Shown here: in pieces, positions 52,292 through 60,799 of the stretch
Layout of the letters: each line of letters opens with the position of its first letter
Position numbering within the stretch: position 1 is the stretch's first letter
Assembly: GCF_026802175.1 (NCBI RefSeq)
Contig: NZ_CP113797.1
Coordinates: forward strand, 1,217,026-1,281,025
DNA: 64,000 nucleotides
Origin: Thermocoleostomius sinensis A174
GTDB taxonomy: Bacteria; Cyanobacteriota; Cyanobacteriia; Elainellales; Elainellaceae
Direction: 5' to 3'
Made by a program: the position numbers and the translations under genes
The notes under the pieces: generated by a model
The model's input: only the letters and a program-made list of their open reading frames with translations
Database searches by the model: none
What the model was told of the DNA's origin: nothing

Positions 52292-52593
52292 CCGTTAAGC
52301 GTAGCTGGAAAAGGTCGCATTTTCCAACCCTTACAGGTCACCCTCAACCTCATCCTCAACCTTCAGCAGACTCGCAAACAACTTCATCAACTCGTTCGGC
52401 TTTTCTGAGATGCGGCATGAGGATATAGCAGCACTCAAAGCGACACTCAAACTCAGTACGCATCTAGTATTTCTGTAAACAAATAAGAATAACTTTACTT
52501 AGACTTGAAAATTTGGAAGATAAAGATGAGTAAAGACAAAACATCGAACAGATTCATTGATATGTATATTTCTGAATACAAAAGATGACATAT
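52292..52593. other. 302-bp AT-rich intergenic region
   Basis: Between the transporter and the M15 remnant no gene is evident. The right half is strongly AT-rich. A CCTCAACCTCATCCTCAACC direct-repeat run lies near 52331. I see no terminator with a convincing T-run. Confidence 0.3.
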
Positions 52594-52820
52594 CTATTGA
52601 CTGAACTGAAGCCTAGGCACTCCTCCGTCTGTAAACGTCCAAATACTCTGTCTTTGCTGAGGAGCATAACTGATGTGGATGGGTCGATCGCACCCATAGT
52701 AATACAGCACATCAAACGGCAATTGCTGTTCTAGAATCCACTCTACGAGGCGATCGCTCTCTAACCCCATAACCTGAAAATCACAGGCAGCACCAAGACG
52801 ATCGCTCAGGTAGAGGCAGG
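52594..52820 (-). pseudogene. Remnant of peptidase M15-like domain
   Basis: The minus-strand frame from about 52820 to its stop at 52594 encodes a piece resembling the C-terminal half of phage-type M15 D-Ala-D-Ala peptidases: YLSDRLGAACDFQVMG corresponds to SxHLxGxAxDF, and LPFDVLYYYGCDRPIHISYAP corresponds to the LPFDqliyY...IHvSY end. The N-terminal half with the first metal ligand is missing, no good start codon exists, and the region runs into the hicB start on the other strand. It is read as a truncated copy, possibly cut by arrival of the hicBA module. The first zinc-histidine position reads Arg here. Confidence 0.55.
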
Positions 52821-52821
52821 C

Positions 52822-53064
52822 ATGGAACAGGACACTTATCAAATTGATGCCTTTTGGGATGCAGAAGCCGCCGTCTGGGTGGCAACCAGTGAAGATGTAC
52901 CGGGATTAGCCACTGAAGCGGATACGATCGAGGCACTGAGTCAAAAGCTACGACAGATCATCCCCGATCTACTGCTCCTCAACCATGTCATTTCTGCCGA
53001 TTATGCAGGGACGATTGCTATTCAACTTACCAGCCATCGGCAAGAACTAATCAAGGTTGCTTGA
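52822..53064 (+). CDS. hicB: HicB-like antitoxin, DUF1902
   Basis: This 80-residue protein is a DUF1902-type HicB: IDAFWDAEAAVWVATSEDVP, GLATEADTIEALSQKLRQIIPDLLL. It has the partial RNase-H-like fold that binds and blocks HicA; no separate DNA-binding tail is visible, which is usual for this short group. AGGCAGG precedes the ATG at 52822. hicA follows after 3 bases, so they are one operon, in antitoxin-first order. Confidence 0.88.
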   Translation: MEQDTYQIDAFWDAEAAVWVATSEDVPGLATEADTIEALSQKLRQIIPDLLLLNHVISADYAGTIAIQLTSHRQELIKVA

Positions 53065-53067
53065 TCA

Positions 53068-53265
53068 ATGGCTACATTGCTCATGCCTGCGCTCAAAAAA
53101 CTGTTGACAGAAGCAGGTTGTTCTTTTGAACGTCAAGGTAAAGGAGACCACGAAATCTGGTACAGCCCAATGACCGATCGGCGGTTTGTGGTAGACGGCT
53201 CGATTAAATCTCGTCACACGGCAAATGCTGTCCTCAAACAGGCAGGACTACCCAAGGCGTTCTAA
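53068..53265 (+). CDS. hicA: HicA-like mRNA interferase toxin
   Basis: This 65-residue protein shows the HicA double-stranded-RNA-binding-like fold: LKKLLTEAGCSFERQGKGDHEIWYSP with the catalytic-type His in GKGDH, a basic strand DRRFVVDG, and ending TANAVLKQAGLPKAF. HicA cleaves mRNA and tmRNA and is inhibited by HicB. Start ATG 53068 lies 3 bases after hicB. The active histidine is kept, so the module looks intact. Confidence 0.9.
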   Translation: MATLLMPALKKLLTEAGCSFERQGKGDHEIWYSPMTDRRFVVDGSIKSRHTANAVLKQAGLPKAF

Positions 53266-53307
53266 CCACCACTGCTCAATGCCCTTCCTCGTTGGCACTC
53301 CTCTTGA

Positions 53308-54474
53308 TTAGGTAGCCCTAATTTGCACAGGCATGACCAAATAAGTCATTTTCATACCACCTAACGGACTCAGAATAGCTGGACTAGTTGACGTATTGAA
53401 TTGCATCTGCACATCCACCGTATTGAATACTTTTAGTCCTTCTAGCAAATATTTAACATTGAACGCGATCTCCAAATCCTCCCCCGAAATTTGGGCTGGC
53501 ACAGCTTCACGACCGCTGCCAACATCCTGTGCATCCACCGACAAGACCACTTCCTGTCTAACCGCATCAAGGTTCAGTTTTACAATACTGTTTTTCTGGT
53601 CGGCGAGTACTGCAATCCGTTCTAGAGCCGCTAGAAATAATCGCCGATTGATCGTCATTTGCCGAGAAAACTGGCGCGGAATCAGTTGACGATAGTTGGG
53701 ATATTGTCCTTCTAGCAGCCGACTGGTTAATCGTTGATTCTGCCACTCAAACACGAGTTGTCCTTGATCAAAACGTACCGCCACCGATTCCTCTGCCGCA
53801 TTCATTTGCAACATTCGTTCTAACTCTCGTAGCGCTTTTGCAGGAACCGTCATGTTGAAGGGCGCTATCGTCTCCGGAATATAAATGCCAGAAGCCTCAT
53901 CTGCACCGGATTCTGCGTTGAAGGTTTGGACAACAGCCAGCCGGTGACCGTCCGTAGCAGCAAATTCTAAACTTTCTGCTTCTACCGTAATGTGTACCCC
54001 AGTCAACACCTGTTTCGTTTCATCCGAACTTGCTGCAAATAATGATCCTCTCAACCCTTCAATGACAGCATCATTGGGTAAATGAACCACGTCACCCTCT
54101 TCGATCGACGGCAACTCTGGATAGTCAGATGCTCCCATCCCCCGTACCTGATACCGACCCGTCGCACAGGTCAACGTCACCATCGCGTCATCCTCATCTT
54201 CATCTAGGGTCAGTTCACCATCGGGCAGACGAGAAACGATATCTCCAAATAGCTTTGCAGGCAAGGTCAGGGTTCCACCTTGTTCAACATGAGCCTGAAA
54301 ACTTGTTTGCACTCCCAAACTTAGATCAAACCCGGTTAAACGAATTTGTTGTGTGTCTGAGTCAGCAATGAGCAACACGTTTGCCAAAACTGGATGAGTT
54401 GGACGCGATGGTACAGCACGGCTTACAAGCGAAAGATGAGTGTTCAGTTCAGTTTGGTTGCAGATAAGTTTCAT
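53308..54474 (-). CDS. dnaN: DNA polymerase III beta subunit (sliding clamp)
   Basis: DnaN is the ring-shaped processivity factor of DNA polymerase III. The 388-residue product has the three clamp domains: MKLICNQTELNTHLSLVSRAVPSRPTHPVLANVLL (1), LTGVHITVEAESLEFAATDGHRLAVV (2), and TSPAILSP...MTYLVMPVQIRAT (3), the last being the peptide-binding C-terminal tail. It is transcribed away from the cluster of DnaA boxes that begins about 410 bases upstream. This dnaN/origin arrangement is known from Synechococcus elongatus. Confidence 0.96.
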   Translation of the reverse strand: MKLICNQTELNTHLSLVSRAVPSRPTHPVLANVLLIADSDTQQIRLTGFDLSLGVQTSFQAHVEQGGTLTLPAKLFGDIVSRLPDGELTLDEDEDDAMVTLTCATGRYQVRGMGASDYPELPSIEEGDVVHLPNDAVIEGLRGSLFAASSDETKQVLTGVHITVEAESLEFAATDGHRLAVVQTFNAESGADEASGIYIPETIAPFNMTVPAKALRELERMLQMNAAEESVAVRFDQGQLVFEWQNQRLTSRLLEGQYPNYRQLIPRQFSRQMTINRRLFLAALERIAVLADQKNSIVKLNLDAVRQEVVLSVDAQDVGSGREAVPAQISGEDLEIAFNVKYLLEGLKVFNTVDVQMQFNTSTSPAILSPLGGMKMTYLVMPVQIRAT

Positions 54475-54884
54475 AGGGGGAACTGGGCGCTGAGACTTAA
54501 AAAAAGCAGATGAAAGATGAGCGTGAGAGGTAAATTGTAAATCGAGATGCTGAAATCGGATCGAGGAGCTTAATTTTTATGGTTGTGAAGTTGGGGTTTT
54601 GTTTACTCACCCCGTGATCTAATTCCGATCAAACCCTTGATCTAGATCCTGATCGTTAACTCGATCGCCGCCTCAATCGTTGATTCGATTACGGGTGTCG
54701 ATCAAACTGCATTCATCAATCTTCATGCATCATCTTCTCTCAATCGAGTTGGCATGGATTTGAAGAGTGATCCTAGCACCGTTAATCGAAAGCTTCAATT
54801 TGTTTCGCTCAAAGTATAGACCCCAAACCCAACAAATCTCTATATCTAAAAATAGTTTTAAAGAGATCGATCAGTAGTAGAGCC

Positions 54885-55078
54885 TGTGGAAAAAGTGGAA
54901 AACTCTTAAAGCATAGATCCAAAGCAAGATTCCAGCGATTGAGCTTGTGGAAAACATGGGGAAAACGGGTTCTGTTTCTGATTAAGTATAAATACTTGTC
55001 ATGGTTTTTCGATTGGCAAAGCGGGTTTTCCACGGGTTTTTCAAGCTGCTTTCCACAGAAAACTAAAAGTTTTCCACA
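54885..55078. promoter_or_regulatory. DnaA-box cluster
   Basis: Seven DnaA boxes in 194 bp. The first four point left (TGTGGAAAA form) and the last three point right (TTTTCCACA form), so the two groups are inverted around about 54995. The orientation switch is typical of bacterial origins with an unwinding element between or beside the arrays. Confidence 0.75.
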
Positions 55079-55100
55079 GCCTCAATTGAAGTAACAAAAA

Positions 55101-55130
55101 GCAATGCAAAGCAATACAAAGCAACAAAAA
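55101..55130. repeat. Three tandem 10-bp repeats beside DnaA boxes
   Basis: GCAATGCAAA, GCAATACAAA and GCAACAAAAA follow without gaps. The 10-bp period equals about one helical turn, so the A-tracts would be in phase and could bend DNA. Confidence 0.65.
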
Positions 55131-55181
55131 GTGGGAGATGTTTCGATCGCCTAAACCGGCTTTCTTATCACAATCTCCCAC
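55131..55181. repeat. 9-bp inverted repeat GTGGGAGAT / ATCTCCCAC
   Basis: Arms at 55131-55139 and 55173-55181 enclose a 33-base loop at the right edge of the candidate origin. It may be a hairpin on single-stranded DNA or a transcription stop between aqpZ and the origin. Confidence 0.5.
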
Positions 55182-55218
55182 GTGGCTTATGTGAGGACAC
55201 ACTTGGATATTTTTAAAG

Positions 55219-55238
55219 GCAGCTTACCGCTGCTTTCG
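55219..55238 (-). terminator. Weak terminator-like stem after aqpZ
   Basis: On the minus strand GCAGC-GGTAA-GCTGC is followed by CTTTAAAAAT, about 15-30 bases after the aqpZ stop. The short stem and poor T-run make it a weak candidate. Confidence 0.4.
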
Positions 55239-55252
55239 ATAAGCAATCTTGG

Positions 55253-56014
55253 CTATACGGTTTCTCGAACGCGCTGCATCTCTGGGACAGAGGGTGCACT
55301 GAAGACAGACGAATACAAGAAACCAGCCAGTAATGCCCCCAAAATTGGGGCGACCCAAAACAACCAAACTTGCCCAAATAATTCGGGCCCTGCAAACACA
55401 GCCACCCCAGTACTGCGAGCCGGGTTTACAGAGGTATTAGTAACAGGAATACTAATTAAGTGAATTAATGTCAAGCAAAGCCCGATCGCAATCGGCGCAA
55501 ATCCTTTTGGGGCCCGTCCGTCTGTTGCTCCCATGATAACGAGCAAGAAGATGAACGTTAGTAGAACTTCAATGAGAAAACAAGCCAACAGAGCATAGCC
55601 ACCCGGAGAGTGTTCTCCATAGCCATTGGTTGCTAGCGGATTTGATCCAGTTAAGGCAAACCCTTCACGACCGTTGGCGATGACGTAGATCATGCCCCCT
55701 GCTACGATTGCCCCTAAAACTTGAGCAATGATGTAAGGCAGCAATTCCGAAGCTGGGAACCGCTTACCCGCCCAAAGCCCAAACGACACGGCCGGGTTAA
55801 AGTGTCCTCCAGAAATGTGCCCTACTGCGTAGACCATGGTTAATACCGTTAAACCGAAAGCAAGAGAAACACCCACTAGACCAATGCCAAGGGGATTTGT
55901 GCCAGCAGCAGCATTATAGGGAAAGACGGCCGCGAGAACGGCGCTACCACATCCCCCAAAAACTAACCAGAACGTTCCTATAAATTCAGCAAGACAGCGA
56001 CTTACAAGCGGCAT
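55253..56014 (-). CDS. aqpZ: Aquaporin Z
   Basis: This 253-residue membrane channel has six helices and the two half-helix NPA motifs, HFNPAVSFG (about residue 73) and [11 protein letters not shown] (about 197). The selectivity filter includes Arg after the second NPA and a nearby Thr, typical of water-specific AqpZ rather than glycerol facilitators. It carries water across the plasma membrane; in Synechocystis AqpZ affects osmotic volume responses. The start [18 protein letters not shown] is canonical. It is transcribed toward the candidate origin and has a 1.1-kb gene-free region upstream. Confidence 0.94.
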   Translation of the reverse strand: MPLVSRCLAEFIGTFWLVFGGCGSAVLAAVFPYNAAAGTNPLGIGLVGVSLAFGLTVLTMVYAVGHISGGHFNPAVSFGLWAGKRFPASELLPYIIAQVLGAIVAGGMIYVIANGREGFALTGSNPLATNGYGEHSPGGYALLACFLIEVLLTFIFLLVIMGATDGRAPKGFAPIAIGLCLTLIHLISIPVTNTSVNPARSTGVAVFAGPELFGQVWLFWVAPILGALLAGFLYSSVFSAPSVPEMQRVRETV

Positions 56015-57144
56015 ATGAACAACTCCTTGGAACCCTAAACTATGACGAAATAACCACTAAGGCTTGCGCAAGTTTAGATTTTTTGTCAACTCAACACGGG
56101 CTGAGTCAATACAACGTGATTAAGCGTAGAAGTAATTAGAGATTGAAGCTTCCGCTGCTTTGCTGAATCCTCAGTATGGCGGTAGCATCAACTCGTTCAT
56201 TGAATACTTCAAGCAAGTGAACTTTATAAAACGATGACAGAATGATCAAAAAAAACTGCATCATAATCGGAAAAAAAGGTTAAGATTTTGTCAAAAGAGG
56301 GAAAAATCTAAGCCAGATACCGTTCTAACGCTGCGAACAAATTAGACTTCCTCTACATAATTTGTAATCTCTGGCTTACTCAAGCATCACTGCTGGCTTC
56401 AGCCTAACCTAAGGAATCTATTCATTCGTTTCTTCCACAAAGTTCGATTTTTGTCAACAGCCAAGTTGCCGAATCTATTTCTACTAAATGGCTGATATTT
56501 ACAAAATAGATGCCAAACAGGTCTAAGCACGTGAAATCACTGAGATGGCGGATGTAACACCATCACTAAACTTCCTATTCTTATTCTTGAGGAAACCCAG
56601 TCAGGTTAAAACCAGCGTAAAGATTCCTGCTCTCACAAGTCTCTTAGGAGCTTGAGGGGGCAGGACTTCCTACAATGTAGGGTGTGTAGGGCGTGGCCGT
56701 GGTTTTTTCCTTTCTTCAAAGTAGGGTGTATTAATCCTGTAAAACGGATTGAGAAAACCTATGCTAAGTGAAACTGATGTCAGGTCGTATTTGTGCTAGC
56801 AGAGTATTTTTAGCAGAATGAAATGAGAGGTGTGGGCGTTATTGTATGAACAGTCCCAGTTGTCACGTATGCTTATTTTGGGGAAGGAAGGGGTTCGGTC
56901 GCCACATCTGCCAAGTAGATTAATGAAAACTTTACAAAACCACCAGCAATCTGCTTTAAGAAAGTCTTAGAAGGTATTGATTCAAGTCGTCGGTTAGTTC
57001 GTTGATGTGGTTGATTGGTTGATGTGAATTTGTTGGTATAACGCTAGGTTTTGATCAGATTGCTGTCCTCTCGTTGCTCCTCTTGCTGCTCTCGTCCTCC
57101 TCCAATTGGTTCTGTCCTGTCGTAGCCCTCATCCGGAGAACCTT
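56015..57144. other. 1.1-kb gene-free region between aqpZ and the DUF4912 gene
   Basis: No credible protein frame. It contains A-runs (56240-56290), a long hairpin at 56625-56665, a small CCTAC-AAT-GTAGG stem at 56669-56681, and GTAGGGTGT copies near 56677 and 56726 that look like pieces of a widespread cyanobacterial intergenic repeat (GTAGGGTGTGTTA type). The right part from 56900 presumably drives the DUF4912 gene. It may include a decayed mobile element or an unannotated RNA. Confidence 0.45.
56625..56665. ncRNA. Long hairpin, possible structured RNA or element end
   Basis: TCCTGCTCTCACAAG (56625-56639) pairs with CTTGAGGGGGCAGGA (56651-56665): TCCTGC/GCAGGA, TCTC/GGGG with wobbles, one A-A mismatch, CAAG/CTTG, leaving an 11-base loop. 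No T-run follows. It could be a small-RNA part, a transposon end (IS200/IS605-like ends use hairpins) or a repeat. Confidence 0.35.
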
Positions 57145-59994
57145 ATGTCTTTTCCTAAGAAGCCCCGTCCAATTCCTCGATCGTCGAATATGTCGGCGGC
57201 TACTCTACTATTACTGCTGGCGATCGTCGCGGTCCCCGTTCCCTTGACCTCAGCCCTGCTGGTTCGTCCAGGTCTTGCCCAGTCTCCTAGTCCAGCTTTT
57301 CCGTTGCCGACGGCGGTTCCTAGTGGCACAACTGTGCGAATCAATGGGTCTTCAAGCCTAGAATCAATCAATGAGGCGCTAAAGCAGCGGTTCGAGTCTC
57401 AATTCTCAGGGACAACGGTAGAGGCGGCCTACGATGGATCAGATGAGGCATTGCAACAATTACTGAATGGCTCGATCGATCTGGCAGCCATTGGCCGACC
57501 TTTAACTGAACAAGAGCAGGCGCAGGGGTTAGTGGCGGTGCCTGTGGCTCGAAATAAAATTGCCGTAGTTGTAGGGGCAGATAACCCGTTTAATGGCAGT
57601 TTGACTTCTGACCAATTTGCTCAGATGTTTCGCGGTGAGATTACGAGTTGGTCGCAGGTGGGCGGACAACCTATTCCGGTTCGCTTCATCGATCGTCCAG
57701 AGAATAGTGATATTCGGCGATCGTTTCAGCAATATCCAGTATTTCAATCGGCTCCATTTGCTACTGGGGCCAATGCAGTGCAGTTGACCGAAGACAGTGC
57801 TGAAGCGGTGTCCAATGAACTGGGATCGGATGGGATTGGCTATGTCATGGCCGATCAACTAGCTGGTAGTCCCACGATTCGGGCCCTGTTGATGCATGAG
57901 ACTCCACCAACCGATCCGCTCTATCCCTTCTCGCAGCCCTTATCCTATGTGTATCGAGGCCCAACCCCAAGCCCTGAAGTTCAAGCGTTTCTGGGCTATG
58001 CAGCGGCTCCGGAAAATCAACCAATTGTAGAAGAAGCACGACGGGCTGGCATTGTGGCGGCTGTACCAACAACAGCCCAAGCCTCTCCGAGTCCGGTTGC
58101 TTCACCAGAGGCTAGTCCATCGCCAGCAGCAACCGACGCGACCGAGCCAGCGGTTGTTCCGTCGCCTGATCCATCCCCAACCGAGGCAACACCAGGAGCC
58201 GTGACCACAACAGAGCGCGATCGAACGGGGGTTCCTTGGTGGCTATGGCTTCTGGCCATTCCGCTGTTGGGAGCGTTGCTGTGGTGGCTATTGCGTGATC
58301 GATCGGCCCCTGTTCCTCCTCCAGCGGCGGTTCCTTTGGTTGATGCCAATAGCCGCATGATTTTGACGCCGCGTAATTGTCGAGAAGGGTATGTGTATTG
58401 GGAACTGCCCGATCGGCTGGTCAGCGATCTGCGTGCCCAAAATCGCCCGCTGAAGGTTCGGTTGCATGATGTAACAGAGTATGGCATCACAGACTATAGC
58501 GTCACTGATGTAGATATCGATCGACATTTGTCCCAATCTCAATCTACCCAGCGAATGAACGTGTTTGACTGCGATGAGCAAGCACAGGATTTGCACGTTG
58601 CTATTCCGGTAGATAATCGTGATTATGTGGCGGAACTGGGATATTTTGTTGACGACGATCGCTGGGTTCGCATCACTCAATCTGCCCCGGTCCGGGTTCC
58701 TGCCTGTGAACCTGACCCACGTCCAGTTAACACCACTGACGTTACTACCACACCTGTGTCTGCAACAACGGCTACGCCCTTAGCTTCTACCGCGACGGCT
58801 CTTGAGGCTGGGGCGGCCGGAGTGGCGGCCGGAATGACCGCTCGATCGGCCCCCAATCCGCAATTAATTGAGGAGCATAGTCGCATCATTTTGACGCCGC
58901 GTAGTCCCAAGTCAGCTTATGTGTATTGGGAAGTGTCCAAGGAACACAAAGACTCGTTGCGGCAACAGGGTGGGCGCGATCTAAGGCTACGTATTTACGA
59001 CACAACCGGGATTGATATCGATGAGCAATCAGCGCATAGTATGCGGGAATATCGCTGTGATGAACTGGCTCAAGATATGCATGTTCCCATTCCGTCAAGC
59101 GATCGAGACTATGTGGCAGAGTTGGGATATGTGACGGCCGATCGCCGCTGGTTACGACTGGCTCGATCCGCCCATGTGCACATGCCAGTGATGCCGCTGG
59201 CCAATCGCACAACTGCCAATTCACCGACAACTGGAACCACTAACCGAACCACTAACCTCAGAACTGGTGCGCCATCTGGTGGACCTACCTCGGGAACGTC
59301 CAGTTCGGAGGCTGCTTCTCGAACTCCTCCTAGCCCACCGCCAGTCAGACCGACACCGATGGTGCGTCAGTCCAGTGAACCTCGTCCTGCTGGAGCGACG
59401 GCTGACATGCCAGAGGGAAGCGCTGCTGGAAAAGCGACTGGTTCAGTGGAGTTACCTAGTCGGACAACGCCAGATCGAGTAGACGATCGGCGTAAATCAG
59501 GCGCTAATCCAGTTAGTGACGCCGCCAAGGCCGCCGGGGCAGCGCTGGCCGGAGGCGCGGCCGCCATTGGAGCAGGCATGGCCCAAGCTCGCGATCGATT
59601 GGGAGCAGATACAGAGAGCGATCGCCAGCGGATGACGGATGGAACCGATGGGCGCCAACGGCAGTGTCGCATTATTCTCGTACCACGAACCCCCAATGCT
59701 GCCTATGCCTACTGGGAAGTTTCAGATGATTACAAAGAAGAATTGCGGCGTCAGGGGGGGCAAATTTTGATGTTGCGCATCCACGATGCTACCGATCTAG
59801 ATATCGATTATCAACCTGCTCATAGTACACAGGATTATGTGTGTGATGAAGGTGAGCAAGATAAACACGTTTCCATTCCTGTGAGCGATCGAGATTATGT
59901 GGCGGAATTAGGGTATGTCAGCAATGACGGGCGATGGCTACGGTTAATTCGTTCGTTGCATGTTCGGGTTCCCTCAGATGGTACAAATTTGTAG
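57145..59994 (+). CDS. Phosphate-binding-like domain - TM - three DUF4912 domains
   Basis: This 949-residue product starts from the ATG at 57145 (GGAGA upstream). It has a signal anchor (about 17-47), a PstS-like periplasmic binding domain (62-305: VRINGSSSLESINEALKQRF, AYDGSDEALQQLLNG, IGYVMADQL), a Pro/Ser linker, and one TM helix (364-383, WWLWLLAIPLLGALLWWLL). Three DUF4912 modules follow (about 403-505, 575-680, 837-945), each with the RxILxPRxxxxAYxYWEV opening and DRDYVAELGY end, separated by low-complexity linkers. It looks like a receptor binding a periplasmic ligand with intracellular modules. The substrate and the role of DUF4912 are unknown. It is the first of four same-strand genes. 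Confidence 0.85.
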   Translation: MSFPKKPRPIPRSSNMSAATLLLLLAIVAVPVPLTSALLVRPGLAQSPSPAFPLPTAVPSGTTVRINGSSSLESINEALKQRFESQFSGTTVEAAYDGSDEALQQLLNGSIDLAAIGRPLTEQEQAQGLVAVPVARNKIAVVVGADNPFNGSLTSDQFAQMFRGEITSWSQVGGQPIPVRFIDRPENSDIRRSFQQYPVFQSAPFATGANAVQLTEDSAEAVSNELGSDGIGYVMADQLAGSPTIRALLMHETPPTDPLYPFSQPLSYVYRGPTPSPEVQAFLGYAAAPENQPIVEEARRAGIVAAVPTTAQASPSPVASPEASPSPAATDATEPAVVPSPDPSPTEATPGAVTTTERDRTGVPWWLWLLAIPLLGALLWWLLRDRSAPVPPPAAVPLVDANSRMILTPRNCREGYVYWELPDRLVSDLRAQNRPLKVRLHDVTEYGITDYSVTDVDIDRHLSQSQSTQRMNVFDCDEQAQDLHVAIPVDNRDYVAELGYFVDDDRWVRITQSAPVRVPACEPDPRPVNTTDVTTTPVSATTATPLASTATALEAGAAGVAAGMTARSAPNPQLIEEHSRIILTPRSPKSAYVYWEVSKEHKDSLRQQGGRDLRLRIYDTTGIDIDEQSAHSMREYRCDELAQDMHVPIPSSDRDYVAELGYVTADRRWLRLARSAHVHMPVMPLANRTTANSPTTGTTNRTTNLRTGAPSGGPTSGTSSSEAASRTPPSPPPVRPTPMVRQSSEPRPAGATADMPEGSAAGKATGSVELPSRTTPDRVDDRRKSGANPVSDAAKAAGAALAGGAAAIGAGMAQARDRLGADTESDRQRMTDGTDGRQRQCRIILVPRTPNAAYAYWEVSDDYKEELRRQGGQILMLRIHDATDLDIDYQPAHSTQDYVCDEGEQDKHVSIPVSDRDYVAELGYVSNDGRWLRLIRSLHVRVPSDGTNL

Positions 59995-60135
59995 CTGGGT
60001 GCAATGTTCTGGAAGCTGTCCTGATAATGAGTTGGTCAATATGTTGGGCCGTGACAATTTTAAACTTGGTGTTCAGTTAGGGTGATTCTACCTTCCTCTA
60101 CTGATTCACTTGATTGGAGATACTAGGAGACAATA

Positions 60136-60675
60136 ATGGGACTTTTCTTTGACGTTCTCAGCGCAATTAATAATCCAAACCAACAGGGTAGCGTGGCTCA
60201 ATTAGCCACGATTACCAACTCTCTTCAAGAACTGTCAGCCGGGCGAGGAATTCAACCCTCTACGATGCAGACTGTGATGTCTGTGTTAGGACAGACGATT
60301 CGTCCATCGTTGCAACAGCAGCGCGCGGTGATGGGCAGTAGCCAATTGGATAACTTGATCGGTCGCAGTGTTGGCAGCGGAGCGATCGCCTCTGTGATTC
60401 AATCGCTGTTTCCGGCCCAACTGCAACAGCAGCTTGCCGAAGGCATTGCCAAAAAAACCGGATTAAGTTCCACGATGATTCAAAGCATCTTACCCATGTT
60501 GTTGACGGCAGTGCTAGGAGTGTTCAGCATGGGAGCGCGCAAACCTTCTACCTCTACAAATGCAGCTAATCCGTTGCTTAGTGCGTTTTTGGATGGCGAT
60601 CGAGATGGAAACACAGATCTAGGTGATCTTTTCAAGTTTGCTTCTCGGTTTATCAATGCGCCTCGGGCTGCTTAA
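60136..60675 (+). CDS. DUF937 protein with EF-hand-like loop
   Basis: This 179-residue protein starts MGLFFDVLSAINNPNQQGSV and has the helical DUF937 pattern seen in YidB-type proteins (SVAQLATITNSLQEL, IASVIQSLFPAQLQQQLAEG, KKTGLSSTMIQSILPMLLTAV). Near the C-terminus DGDRDGNTDLGDLFKFASRF fits a calcium-binding EF-hand or dockerin loop (DxDxDGxxDxxD). No signal peptide, so it is cytosolic or membrane-associated. It follows the DUF4912 gene by 141 bases on the same strand. Confidence 0.78.
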   Translation: MGLFFDVLSAINNPNQQGSVAQLATITNSLQELSAGRGIQPSTMQTVMSVLGQTIRPSLQQQRAVMGSSQLDNLIGRSVGSGAIASVIQSLFPAQLQQQLAEGIAKKTGLSSTMIQSILPMLLTAVLGVFSMGARKPSTSTNAANPLLSAFLDGDRDGNTDLGDLFKFASRFINAPRAA

Positions 60676-60799
60676 GCAATTGAAGTACCTTCAATTTGCC
60701 AGGCTTTGGTCAGTCACAATATGGCTAAATGGGCTTGGCTTCATCACGTTGACTCCACCACGTTTCTTTTTTTCGTTCAGCACTTGACAAGGATAGGGT

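Larger units (their letters stand above)
54475..55252. other. Candidate chromosomal replication origin (oriC) region
   Basis: This 778-bp gene-free region upstream of dnaN contains seven matches to the cyanobacterial DnaA box TTTTCCACA: exact at 54885-54893 (-), 54946-54954 (-) and 55070-55078 (+), and one-mismatch copies at 54894-54902, 54957-54965, 55026-55034 and 55049-55057. Three 10-bp GCAA-type repeats follow at 55101-55130. DnaA opens DNA at such clusters. The dnaN neighbourhood and box density support oriC; strand skew and replication data are not available. Confidence 0.72.

Noticed and set aside
54800..55040. 74-codon minus-strand frame across the DnaA boxes
   Set aside because: Low-complexity Phe/Leu-rich product caused by A/T-rich boxes; no RBS or homology.
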